From assembly GCA_033819885.1 (NCBI GenBank), contig JAQYUZ010000042.1, forward strand, positions 62,001 through 126,000: 64,000 nt of DNA, given 5' to 3'. Made by a program: the position numbers and the translations under genes. Shown here piece by piece: positions 12,459 through 22,617 of the stretch. Source of the stretch: Microbotryomycetes sp. JL201 (lineage: Eukaryota; Basidiomycota; Microbotryomycetes). The notes under the pieces were generated by a model. It worked only from the letters and a program-made list of their open reading frames with translations. It was not told the DNA's origin and made no database searches. Each line of letters starts with the position of its first letter. Position 1 is the first letter of the stretch.

Positions 12459-12572
12459 GACCTGAGCAGTAGGGCTCTCCGTCAGAACGTATCACAAGCA
12501 AACGGTCTGAGATTTCACTGACCTGAGCAAGAAGGCTCTCCGTCAGAACGTATCACAAGTAAACGGTCTAAG
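12459..12572. repeat. Two tandem copies of an approximately 60-bp unit
   Basis: Two near-identical direct copies begin at 12459 and 12520 and share the core CTCTCCGTCAGAACGTATCA followed by CAAGYAAACGGTCT; they differ at a few positions. They lie 30-150 bases upstream of the copia gag start, where an LTR or leader would sit, so they may be LTR subrepeats, but no second LTR was found in the window. Confidence 0.75.
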
Positions 12573-12643
12573 GTAGAAATACGAAGTCCTTTCTGCCTCG
12601 CTACACAAACTACTGCGGATGACGACATGGCTGAGTGAGTCGA

Positions 12644-13050
12644 TTACGTGAAACTGAAACCAACAGAACCTCTTCGATCAAGTCCGCGGCCAATAGCCCC
12701 CACAGCATCAATCTGTAACACATTGAGAAAGCGACCATCTGCTGAAGGTTTGATCATTCTCGGTTTTTTGCTTGCAGGACTGTCCGACTTGTCTTCTTGT
12801 CGGCGCTCTGGCTTTGACTCGATACTTGATTTGCTCCTCCTTCCGCGATGATTGAACTCGGCCGAGCTGCGTTCAATATTTTGCCGGGCAACATAAAGAA
12901 ACACGATGTTTACGTATTTGCCTTCTCAAAGTGCGCCTCGTGCTCGTCACGTAGCAGGTAAACGAGCACTTGCGACACGCGCAGTCCGAGCTCTTTTAAG
13001 CAAGTCGGTTCTTCGTGATGGGCACGTAGCGGGCCAGCCGGTTCAGTCAT
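12644..13050 (-). CDS. Small basic hypothetical protein, two exons
   Basis: I do not recognise this protein. Exon 1 (13050-12914) starts MTEPAGPLRAHHEEPTCLKE and continues through a helical-looking LRVSQVLVYLLRDEHEAHFE. A 47-nt intron with a GTAAAC donor leads in frame to exon 2 (12866-12644), which is highly basic (NHRGRRSKSSIESKPERRQE, then KKPRMIKPSADGRFLNVLQ), giving 119 residues. The basic Lys/Arg/Ser run resembles a nuclear localisation signal. Support is one clean intron, an ATG in frame and protein-like composition; there is no homology evidence. It lies between a transposon fossil and another small gene, so it could be a degenerating or very young gene. Confidence 0.42.
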
Positions 13051-13244
13051 TTAGGGAGGTACTCAAGACAGGTTAAGGAAGGCTTCGTTGTGCGTGTCGT
13101 TGTTGCCCGCGAACGGCTCGAGAAGGAACCTGATAACGACAGAGGAGCCAATGCGATGCTCCGCCACGCATGAGAACACTGCAGACGGCATTCACGGAAT
13201 ACGGATCAGGCAGAGCAGTACCTCAGAGGATATCATAGCAAAAT

Positions 13245-13740
13245 TTACCGCGCCGAGTCCGCGTTCTTAGGAGCTTGTTTGGTTTTCGAAGGAGGCGCGA
13301 GTGGCGTCCGCTTTGTCGCCATTCCAAGCTTGCGCCTTGCCATTTCAGCGTTTTCAAAGGTTTTTGACTTGCTGTTTATCCAAGGCGTGCCTCTACTTCT
13401 GGCCTGCGCCACCGTTCTGGTAACTTTTTGCGCTAGCACTTGGCCTTCTTCTATATTGCCGCTCACGCTCGACAGACTTTGGGCTCTCGAGCTCGTGTTT
13501 CGTATTGATCCCCCAAATTCTCCCAGAATATCGCCTGTGTAATTTGCTTCGTGCAGGATAATAAGCAAACGCCAGCTGATCCCAAGCCTGAGGCTTTTCG
13601 GCGCGGCCGAAAAGTAGCTCAACGAGGTCGCGTTCTTCTGTTGTTGCTGCTCGAACTATTATCCGTTGATCATAGTATTCGGCGCCGACGAGCTACGAAA
13701 GAGCTTCGAACAATGAATGGTTGACTGACGCACGCTGCAT
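13245..13740 (-). CDS. Hypothetical small gene, structure unresolved
   Basis: An ATG at 13740 with a GTGCGT donor after two codons joins in frame to a block reading LRAATTEERDLVELLFGRAE and AWDQLAFAYYPARSKL. Further downstream a different frame is open to a stop at 13245 and is rich in Lys/Arg/Pro (KRTPLAPPSKTKQAPKNADS). I could not find a normal-length intron linking the two frames. The start codon is only 26 bases from the divergent SUZ-domain gene start, which is unusually tight. It may be a real small gene with an unseen exon, or a chance open region. Confidence 0.28.
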
Positions 13741-13766
13741 GTGCTCTTACCACGCCTTTGACGAGC

Positions 13767-14575
13767 ATGCCGCCGCCTCTGGGCGCCGTTGCAGCGTCAT
13801 TTGCAACGTCCACTTACGAAAAGAAGAGGGACACGCTCGATGATTGGGAAGCCGTAAGTAACGTACAAAAAGGAGACCGCGGCACGTCTTGAATGACGAT
13901 ATATGGCTGCGTTCAGGATTACTCACAAGACGAGGACGAGCAGAGCCCTGCAAGACCAATCTCCGACAACGTGAAGCTGTGGACGGAAGCGTGAGTGCCT
14001 GGAGGACAACCGCAACCTGTGCTAGAAGGACGCTGTCATTGACGCAAGGCCCACTGCACCATATCCTCAGCAACAAGCCGAAACAAGCCTACACAGTCAT
14101 TGCCAACTCGTCATCGTCAGCTGCATCGTCTCAGCCCCGTGTGCCTCCGGTACAAGCGCTGGCAAATGGGCCAGCCCTTACCATTCTCAAGAGACCTTCA
14201 CATGCCAACTCTCACGCACAGAGCAATTCATCTTCAACATCACGCCAACCTCAAAAGACGCTCTCGCAACGTGAAAAGGACTATGAAGAGGCGAAACGAC
14301 GCATCTTTGGCGAAACTGGCTCGGCTTCAGCTTCGACATCGGCAGTCAATGGCTTGTCGAACAAAGTCGGACAAATGTCGCTCGATCAGAAGCAAACTCG
14401 TAACAGTAGTGTATCTCGCAGCCCGGCCGGCTCTCAGTCACGCTCGGGTAGAAGCTCGCCACGCGATTCAAGAACTACCGGTTCCGACAAGGTGGAAACA
14501 AAGCCAAGTAAGGCGCCCGCAGGGGCTACTCGCGCGCCAAAGGGAGCAGGAGAAGGAAAAGGTTTCAAGAAGTGA
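13767..14575 (+). CDS. SUZ-domain protein (SZRD1-like RNA-binding)
   Basis: SUZ domains bind RNA and occur in translation or mRNA-decay regulators. The three exons (13767-13853, 13917-13990, 14071-14575) give 221 residues. The N-terminal MPPPLGAVAAS...DTLDDWEA is followed by an acidic stretch, then ISDNVKLWTEANKPKQAYTV, the typical entry to a SUZ domain. The core ALTILKRPS...TLSQREKDYEEAKRRIFGE closes with the RIFGE-type ending. The remainder is Ser/Arg-rich with a basic Lys/Gly C-terminus. The acceptor of intron 2 was chosen because only it restores WTEANKP. Its position beside the R3H gene (convergent) is notable, since R3H and SUZ domains are often found together in single proteins. Confidence 0.75.
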
Positions 14576-14666
14576 AGCAACCGAAAGGCGGATCGAAAGG
14601 TCATTCTGCCGGTCGGATTGCCAAATTCGCATGGGCAGACACAGCGCCGCGGCGGAATTCCTCTTT

Positions 14667-16310
14667 CTACGCAAAGAGATAGTCCAAGAACGTCTGCTCA
14701 GGCAACTTCCATCCGACAGCGTTGCCCGTCGTCCTCAATAGCCGATCATCAACTGCGTTCACGACGCGCACTGGACTGCGCGACCTGCTCGAGTCGATCG
14801 AATCTGCTCTGGCCGGTCTTGTTCGCGCGGAGGGCGGGAAGGATGCTCTCGGTAGACGCGACCGCAAAGGCTGTGGAGTTGTAGCGCCGGAAGGACTCGT
14901 GACGTCGGCGAAAGGTAGTGGAGCCGTTTTGCGCGCTACAGGAGTGACATCAACAGGAGTAGACTCATCAGTGCGCAGATCTGCAATCGAGTCGACCAGG
15001 TCGTGCACATTGGCATCGCTGTCAAACTCGTCGCTCTCGCCTCTGCCCGTGTCCGAGGCCGCATCTGAGCTCGGCACGTCTTCGAGCGTGCTGACAAACG
15101 CAACTCGACCAGCTGGCCCTTGTCTCCTGCCTCTGGCCAGTACTCCATCGTCTCTGACGTCCTGCCAACCGTCTTCATCATCTCGTCCACCGATAGAATC
15201 GGCATCAGACGCAAACTCGCTAGGCGTCAACTCGCTTTCGCTCGGTGCCATCTCACTTTCGCTTGTCTCTTGACCTGTTGTCGCACCAATGTCGCTCCAG
15301 TCCGTTCCTGGTGGCGTCTCGAATCCTGGGTCGACAGACGACATGCGCGGTTGCACCATGTGAGGTCGCGAGATATGAGTAATCCGTACATTCGGTTGTA
15401 GTGGCGACATGGGTCTTGAGAATGACTGCAATGCGTAGTACCGTGCGAGTACATGCAGCAGAAACCGCGCATGCGGCGATGGAATCAACCACACCAGAGT
15501 CGAAGGCGACCGCGTGAGCTCAGTGAGCGTCGGGGGCGGTGCTGTCGGACTGCTTGTTGCTTCAGAGCCATGCGTTACAGTCTCCAATTGCTCCATGACC
15601 CAATCCTCGACCGGCGTCGAGTCCAGCACTCGTCCTTCGACCGACGAATGGTAATACGATTCAGGAATCGCGCCGCTCTGCATCAACCAGGACCTAATCT
15701 CGTCTTCCATCAACTTGAGAACTTCTTCCGTCCTGCCTCCTTGCCCTTTACTCGATCCCATCATACTTCGAAGAGTGCGCCTCGTCCCTCGTGCGCTCAT
15801 CTTGAACTGGCCAGCAGTCGAAGGTGCGTGACGAGTCTTGCCCGTTGGTGCGGAAGGCACGTACAACGATCTCGGAAATGATGACGGAGGAGGTGCAAAC
15901 GTCGTCGACTCGACTGCAGGTACTCCAGGAGACAAAAAGTCCCTCTTCATCGGCCGGGTCATCATTGGATTGCCGACCAGTTGGGCTGTAATGACATCTC
16001 AGCCTCTCTTTGGTGATTCCTACACTCGTTGATCGTACTTGCCATTCTCCATCCTCCGTTGTCGCCGCCTGCCGCCCCTTTGACCGTGTGCCACACCGTC
16101 GTTACGGTCCCTGGCGATGCTTCTGGGCTCTCTGTCGCTCCTTGAGGGTCCATTCGTCGCCGCCGTCTTGACTCTGGGGCCTCGCTTGTCGTGCAACAGT
16201 ACGGCGGGCAACGTCATCGGCACGGACCCCGCCACGCCGTCTGCATCCTTCCTGCCTGCGCGGACATGTGTCGGACTATCGAGTGAAATCGTCAAGGGCA
16301 AATCTGCCAT
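14667..16310 (-). CDS. R3H-domain protein (R3H-associated type)
   Basis: The two exons (16310-16043, 15985-14667) give 528 residues. The N-terminus is Arg-rich (GQRGGRRRQRRMEN), followed by QLVGNPMMTRPMKRDFLSPG and a second basic block (ARGTRRTLRSMMGSS). The R3H core is SPHARFLLHVLARYYALQSF, with the defining Arg-x3-His spacing and an aromatic tail, so single-stranded nucleic-acid binding is likely. The C-terminal half is Ser/Thr/Asp-rich and probably disordered. Exons join only if the intron starts with GC (G|GCAAGT...CAG, 57 nt), which keeps frame exactly; with a GT donor the frame breaks. If the upstream exon were wrong, the protein could begin at the ATG of MMTRP instead. Confidence 0.7.
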
Positions 16311-16555
16311 CGTAGCCGAACCGCGAACGGGACTCGATCGCCGTGTGCAAAGGCAAAGATTAGATTCGACATCGGCTCGTGCACTGGATTATCCGATTTG
16401 ATTCATTTCAACAGGCAGTCACTCGTAAGAACAAAATCACAAGAGCAGCCAAACAAGTCGAACCGAAACAAGAAAAAATCTACAATGCGAAACAAAAAAA
16501 AAAAACGACAGGTGCGTGCGATCTCCGATGACCGTGCCCTGCAGGCTAAACAAGC

Positions 16556-19500
16556 TCAGGCCGTGACGAGATCGTACACCGTCTCTGGCGTGATGCCTTG
16601 TCCGAGTCCTTGCTCTTCGCCGCCTTCTGTTCCCCAAATGTCGTGCCAGATGCCTTGCCCAGGCACGTGCAACTCTGTCTGAGCCGTCTCTTGGTCCCAA
16701 ATCATCCTCAATGCCGTACACAGACTCTTGATCCCGAGCAAAAATCCAAGGTCGGGTTGATTCGGATGAGTCGGAGGAAAAGAAGCGACAACTCGACCGT
16801 CCGGAGCAGTCTGACCAGGATCCAAGCCGTACAATTCGCCTTCTTCGGGAGGCATAAAGTCGTCACCGGTCGTGCAGTGTGCAAAATCAATCAAGCGGAT
16901 CGTGACTGAACCGACCGACGCTTTCGCTTTTCTAGCGTGGCCGTGATGCTGCCGGCTCTGGTCGAAAGTGTGAGTAGCAGGTGAAGCGGATAGCGACGAG
17001 CCAGATCGTATCGGCTCGTGCCGGGTGTGCGACCCCTCCTTTGATGCCAAATACTTTTGATATGACTGCTGAACTTCTGCATCGCCGTCATAAATAAACA
17101 ACAGGCTGGCAGCATAAAAGCGGTACCGGTCCAGCGAGTAGACAATCGACGCGAGGGCATACAATTGTCGAAGAATGTGCGGGATGTGGTAAGCGAGCAC
17201 CTGTTGACCATTCGATAAAAATGACGCGAGGACTCGGGGAAAGTCGTCAATGGTGACTTTGCGCCCGAAGTATTTGTCCTGGAAGACGTAACGATCCTCG
17301 GTAGATTTGTAGACCTTTCATCAAAAAGTCAGCAGTCTCACATGGTCAAAACGGACTCTGATCTTACCTGCATGCCGCAAATCCGAACTCCAAGCTGATG
17401 GCTTGTCGTTTTGCTGCACTTTTTCGTCTGGGACTCTTTCTTCTCTGGTGTCGCAAGAATGCCGTATTGGCGCGTGCCCATTTTGAGATCGAGTACGCAA
17501 GGGGATTTAATAGCGCCCGTCAAGTCCTCCATGAGAATGAACTTCTCTTGCCGAGGCGCGGAATCTGCCTCCTGCGATCGACCTCGCTCTTGGGACTTGT
17601 CGTCAGGGGCGGCCTCGGTCGTGACGCGCACGCTCGGGCTACCCACAGCGTCCACGAGTGAGTGTCGCGGTGGTGGCGTCGCCGGGCGACTGTCTCTTTC
17701 AGGCCTGGTTGTAGGTCCGCTCGCGTCATCGTCGCCGAGCTCGTCCATAACAAACATGTCATCTGCCGGTACGCTGCCTTCTCTGAAACGAGGTTGGCTC
17801 GCGCTTCGATCTGGTTCTGCCAGCGAGATCAGAGACTGAGTCTCGCGCAAGGATGGTCTGCCTGCTCGGAGGTAGTTTGTGCCCGCTTCTGACACGGGTT
17901 GTGGCGTGCTTGGCGTCGAGCCTGGACCGTGCATAGCTCGCCGCCGTCCAGCCTTCCAGCCTCGCTTGCCCTCGCGAATCTTAGGAGAGCTGAACACTTC
18001 GCGCAGAACTTGCTCGCATAACTTCGTGTTGACGGTGGTTGACCCTGTACCGATCTTGCCGGGAGAAGGGGAGCTGCGATGCGGCGAGAATCTTCTGGCA
18101 ATCGCGCTCGAGTCACCGAGTACTGCTGCCCGTGGCGACCTTGAGCTACTGAAGCTGGCATCGACCGGCGTCGATTGAGGTGTTGGAGCATCTCCCGACA
18201 AAAGAGGGATTGAAGGGACCGGTGACAGGCCACTAATGTCAGATCGGCCGTCAACGCTTCCGGCAATGGAATATGACGAAGGCGCAAAGTCTGGACTAGA
18301 CAATAGGCCACTGGCGCTGTCGTCTCCGCGTGTCTCTTGATCTGTCGAATTGGCGCCGCGTTCTCGCCGTTTCTTGTTCCTACGCAAGCCTTTGGAGTCA
18401 AAGACCATGCTGTCGGGTATGATGTGACGATTGCGATCGAGCACAACCTCGGGCACCTCTTCATCCACTTCCTCGACGTCGCCTGGCTTTTCACGGAATA
18501 CTCGACGACTTTGGGGTGAAGACGCGACCGGTTCCCCTCGCAACCTTGAAGAGTCGCGAGAGTTGTGCAGGCGACGGTATGTGACATTCAACACGCCGAG
18601 ATACTGAGGGACGAACGCCAGCAAACGCGGACCACTGCGCTCCAGAGCTTCGTAAAATTCGTTCTCGCGCGACGCGAGGGGCTATTCAACGAGCGAGTCA
18701 GTGAAGTGCGGGCGAGAAAGCTCTCAGGAACGAACCTTGCACACGGCCTTTTTTGAGAACCGAAAGATATGGTTATGGCCACCCACTTGATGCTTGAAGG
18801 GTTCGAGCGGGACAGTATTCGTCGGTTTGCCATCTGTGTCAAGCAAGCGGCTGCCCCATTCTTGACCGTGAGAGTTTGGCTGCATCTCGACTGTTCCTCC
18901 GCCCTCGGCCCTCAGCTTTTCTGTGAGCGCACCAACGTCGACTTCGTACTCTTCCTCGAAATGTGATTTGTCCTGCTCAGGCTCCTCGTTGACATCATCA
19001 TCCGCGTCGTCTTCGTCAGTGTCGTACTCGTCACTTTCCGTGTCGCTGCTCGCTGTCTCGTCTGATTCTGTTTCCGAGAACCTTTGTTGCAGGCCAAAAC
19101 TGAGTTTGTCAAGTGCGCCCGACAGCACCGCGCTTGGTGAATTGCTCTTTGAAGCGTCAGTTGACTGCTTTGGCGAGTAAATGAAGTGTACAACATCGGG
19201 TGACGACTCTGGTGCGATGCGCGGCGTGACCATCTGGCTCGAACTTTGTACGACCATGTCCTCAGAGTCGGCCACATGTTCTTCAACGATCGCATCAGAA
19301 GCGATAGACTCTGACCGCGGTTCAGGAAGCGCAGGTTTAGGCAGAACAAAGTCCGGCATTGGACTCGTCGCCGTACCACAGGTAGACGTCGTTCGTGGCG
19401 TGGCCAGGTGAGGAGATGGTGGCCTACTCGTAGACAAGCCGGACGGACCAGCAAATATGGGTGGTGAAGCGTAAGCCGTTGCAGTAGCCGGCATTGCCCT

Positions 19501-20043
19501 CGAAACCGACGGCGATGCAAGCGGCGGTCTCGGCGAGGCAGATCCATTGCGGGATTGCGAGCGTCGGCTACTCTTGCCTGACGGCGAGCTCTGCAACTGT
19601 AATGAAAGAATATCTGGGGATGTCGCGCCTGGCAGTGCCTTTTCCTTGCCCTTTGACGAGGTGACGACGAGCGTGCTGGCGGTGCCACTAGTACCGTGAG
19701 AAGGCGTTCGCGATTTGGAAGGTCTCCGCTCTTGTTCCTCCGCGCGCGTTGTCTCTTTGAACAACTGCAAGCTTACGCTGGCCTTGCGGCCGCCGCTTGG
19801 ACCATGATGTGGCGAGGCCGATGGCCGCGCTGACGTCGCCGTCGTTGGGAATGCGGACTCCGTATGCACGAGCGGTCTCTCTTGAGCTGAAGAAACGGCT
19901 GTTGACTTTGTGACGAGCGACGCAAACGTTGATGAGCTGGATCCGGCTGACGAGGTCGGACTTGTCGAGATGGGTTGCGCCAGTACGACGTCTCGGTCTA
20001 TTGCCGTCCGCAGCCGCAGTGCTGTCTGATCAGAGTCGTCCAT
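16556..20043 (-). CDS. KCS1: Inositol hexakisphosphate kinase (Kcs1-type)
   Basis: Kcs1 phosphorylates InsP6 to the pyrophosphate 5-InsP7, a phosphate and energy signal. The three exons (20043-18736, 18681-17368, 17314-16556) give 1,126 residues, large as is usual for fungal Kcs1. The first 400 residues are Ser/Pro/Thr-rich with an acidic run ([18 protein letters not shown]). The kinase part starts at [20 protein letters not shown], continues with [20 protein letters not shown], is broken by a long low-complexity insert, and resumes with the family signature [14 protein letters not shown], then [10 protein letters not shown] (SLL motif), [13 protein letters not shown] (metal-binding IDFA motif) and [16 protein letters not shown]. 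All three exons are whole codons. A start further upstream through a 5' exon cannot be excluded. Confidence 0.93.
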
Positions 20044-21057
20044 GTCATCAGCGTCCAACGTATGGTGGGCCTGGGTCAGTGGTGTTGAGAGTCAGTGTCT
20101 GGTGCCACCGTTCCTGGGCTGTGCACGCATCATTCTCCTGTGATGATGCGGCGGGGCCATGAAGAATAGCTCAATGGGCCTGAATACGCAAGTCACAAGG
20201 TGAGGCATTCCTGCAGCGTCGCGTGCGCGCGCATGTTTCACCAAACTAGCGCGCGAGGTGGAGCGGCAACTCGTGTGCATTCGCTGCAGTGTCAGACGCG
20301 GGAGGAACGCTCGGATTGAGGCCAAGGGACGGATCAAGGATGCTCGAGCGTGCAAATAGTGCTCTCAGTCCTGTGCTTACCCTCGTCGAGCGGCGATGAC
20401 ACGGGCGGCAACGCGAGTCCTGCTGTCAGGCAGCGAAAAGGCGTCGGAGGCTCGTACCGAGCTTTTGTGATCGCTAGCAAACGCTGTCTCTGCGACGCGA
20501 TAGGGCGCTGGAACGTCGCACGGCGCACGCTGACGTCCGCTCAGCTCAGCAACCGCGACCGGCGAATTGCACCGTCACTAGGCGCGATCGGCGCGCTGTA
20601 TAAAGACCGATCACGTTGGGATAGCTTGACTTTCTCCTTTTCGGCTAGACGGACGATGGATGCCGTACGTCGTGACGAGTTGACAGAAGAAGCGATGCGG
20701 AACGTGGGGTCAGCCAGTCGCCATCATGATTCAAACAGCCTGCTGCCTGCCATGGAAAATTTCGCTCTTGATAATGGCTTGAGTCGGTTTATCAAGATCA
20801 GAACCGACATTTCCTTCAATTGTGTTTTTCAGTCGCCACCCGAAGCAGCACGTGACCTATTATCTGAACGCCATTGCAGCGAGCTTGGGTCGCCTCGCAT
20901 TCGCATAAGCTGCAACTCTCAGATGGGTTTGATTCTGATTATGCTATCGCGTCTGTACCTGCTCGCCGTTCAACGCAGTCCGCGGAAGGGGGGCATGACT
21001 CCTGATCAATTGCAAGCAAATCCCTGCGGCAAGCCTCGACCCATATTATTCATCGAA
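20044..21057. other. Divergent region between KCS1 and the GH16-like gene
   Basis: About 1 kb. It contains a TATA box pointing to the right and a plus-strand frame, continuous with the GH16-like gene, that stays open from 20350. An in-frame ATG at 20656 lies about 55 bases after the TATA box. It could be coding N-terminal extension or a long 5' leader; the implied peptide has no recognisable motif. Confidence 0.4.
20599..20606 (+). promoter_or_regulatory. Probable TATA box of the GH16-like gene
   Basis: TATAAAGA sits upstream of a pyrimidine-rich tract (TTGACTTTCTCCTTTTC) and of the ATG codons at 20656 and 21058. Spacing suits transcription starting near 20630. No functional evidence. Confidence 0.4.
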
Positions 21058-22562
21058 ATGGCCCGACATCGACGTTCGAGATCACGGCAGTCGTCTGAAA
21101 GCAGTCACAGCGACGACTCTGATGACCATGCTCTCCTCACCGATGAAGAGTCTGGCACAGAACATCACCGCTCTGCGTCAACGAATAATGCACGCGACGA
21201 AGAAGACAGAAGAAGAAGAAACTCGTATATTGGTTGGGGAGCAGCAGCCGTCGTGCTCGTCATTATCGTCGGCGTATTGATATGGCTTGGTATGACGGGC
21301 AAACTCTCACTTGGTGGCGGCGCTAGCACGGGACCACAAGAGACGGCAGCCCCCGCTTCCGTGACACAATCGATTTCGTCGAGTTCGACTTCTGTCATCG
21401 CTACCGGCGAAGACTTGACAGACGTCACCGGCACTTCCGAGACGTCTTCACCCACCGCCACGGAGAAAACGTTGTTGATTGGTACGACCGACGCAAAGGA
21501 CAAAATAGTCTTTACCGGAGACACTGCGCCAGCTCCAACTACTGAGGCAGGAGACAAAGGGCCGGCTGGGCAGCTGCTTGAAGGTTTGACGAAATGGCAA
21601 GACGGCAAGACCGCCACCACAAAGGAAGCGAAGCCCACGCCAACGGTGTCGGTAAATTGGGATCTATACAAGAATGTGCCCTCGACTCTACCCAAAGAAG
21701 CTCCCAAGGATGTGCAGAAGCTTCAAGGTGGGCTGGCCATCAATCCCATACTGTACGGCATTCAGACATGCTTGCTTCATTTGCAGTCAATTTCAAGGAC
21801 ATGACCAACGACGACTCGCTCGTCTCGTTTCTAGAAAAGAAAGGCTTGACCCTCGTCGACAAGACGAGGTTCGATTCAGATCCATTAGATTACGAATACA
21901 ACGCCAAACAAGCCAAGGTGGTGGATGACTCGCTGCAATTAACAGTCAAAAAAGGCGAGGAAAACGGTGTCACATACGGAGCGCAAATCGCCACCACCGA
22001 GAAAAAGATACAATATGGATTGATTACGACCCGCGTCAAGTTGACAGCGGTACCAGGCATTCGGCAAGTGTGAGTTGACTTTCAATGTGCGAACAGTATG
22101 GCTGGAAAGAGGGGAGCTTTGACCTTGACGCGATTATATGCTTATGTACGCGGAATCAAACTTGGCAGAATTCAATTCTCCTTTGACAAACTTGATGCCA
22201 TCGAGCTTGGCATGCCGTCGTCATTTTACGGCTCGACACAGGGCATCAGGGGAGTAACACCGGGACTGCAACTGCAAGTCGTTCAGGGCGAGACGACGAG
22301 GCGAACGTTCACCTACGTGAGGTCAGTCGAGGAAGATTGGCATGACTTGTCTATCATGTGGACTCCGCACTACGTCGTCATGTTTGTCAACGGCGAAGCG
22401 TTTGGAACGAGCCAGATCGACGAAGACGTCCCAAAGCGCTCGGCGAGCATCAAGTGGGGAGCCTTCAGCAATGGTAATGAAAAGTACAGTCTAGGGCCGC
22501 CAGAGGAAGATGCTACATTCACCATCGCCTCGATAGACGGTTGGTTTTTGACCGAGTCTTAG
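21058..22562 (+). CDS. GH16-like (concanavalin A fold) type II membrane protein
   Basis: Exons 21058-21727, 21787-22069 and 22169-22562. The N-terminal cytosolic part is Ser/Arg/Asp-rich (MARHRRSRSRQSSE), followed by one membrane segment (AAAVVLVIIVGVLIWLGM) and a Ser/Thr-rich stalk, the layout of fungal membrane-anchored glucan-modifying enzymes. The domain itself shows KKIQYGLITTRVKLTAVPG, then DKLDAIELGMPSSF, WHDLSIMWTPHYVVMFVNGE and FTIASIDGWFL, matching GH16 strand order (the WTP...V.G block is typical). The usual catalytic E-[ILV]-D-x-x-E site reads KLDAIE, so the nucleophile position appears to be Lys. The second intron border is inferred; a closer acceptor would make a 27-nt intron. 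The start could be at 20656. Confidence 0.6.
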
Positions 22563-22617
22563 TCTACGTGCAACAAGAAAAAAAAACTATTCACAGCATA
22601 CCAACGTAAGGGGCACC

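Noticed and set aside
14100-14741. Second open frame overlapping the SUZ gene
   Set aside because: Arg/Ser-rich shadow frame of the low-complexity SUZ protein tail.
22070-22096. 27-nt intron in the GH16-like gene
   Set aside because: It keeps frame but is too short for normal splicing; a 99-nt intron to the acceptor at 22168 also keeps frame and gives better family spacing.
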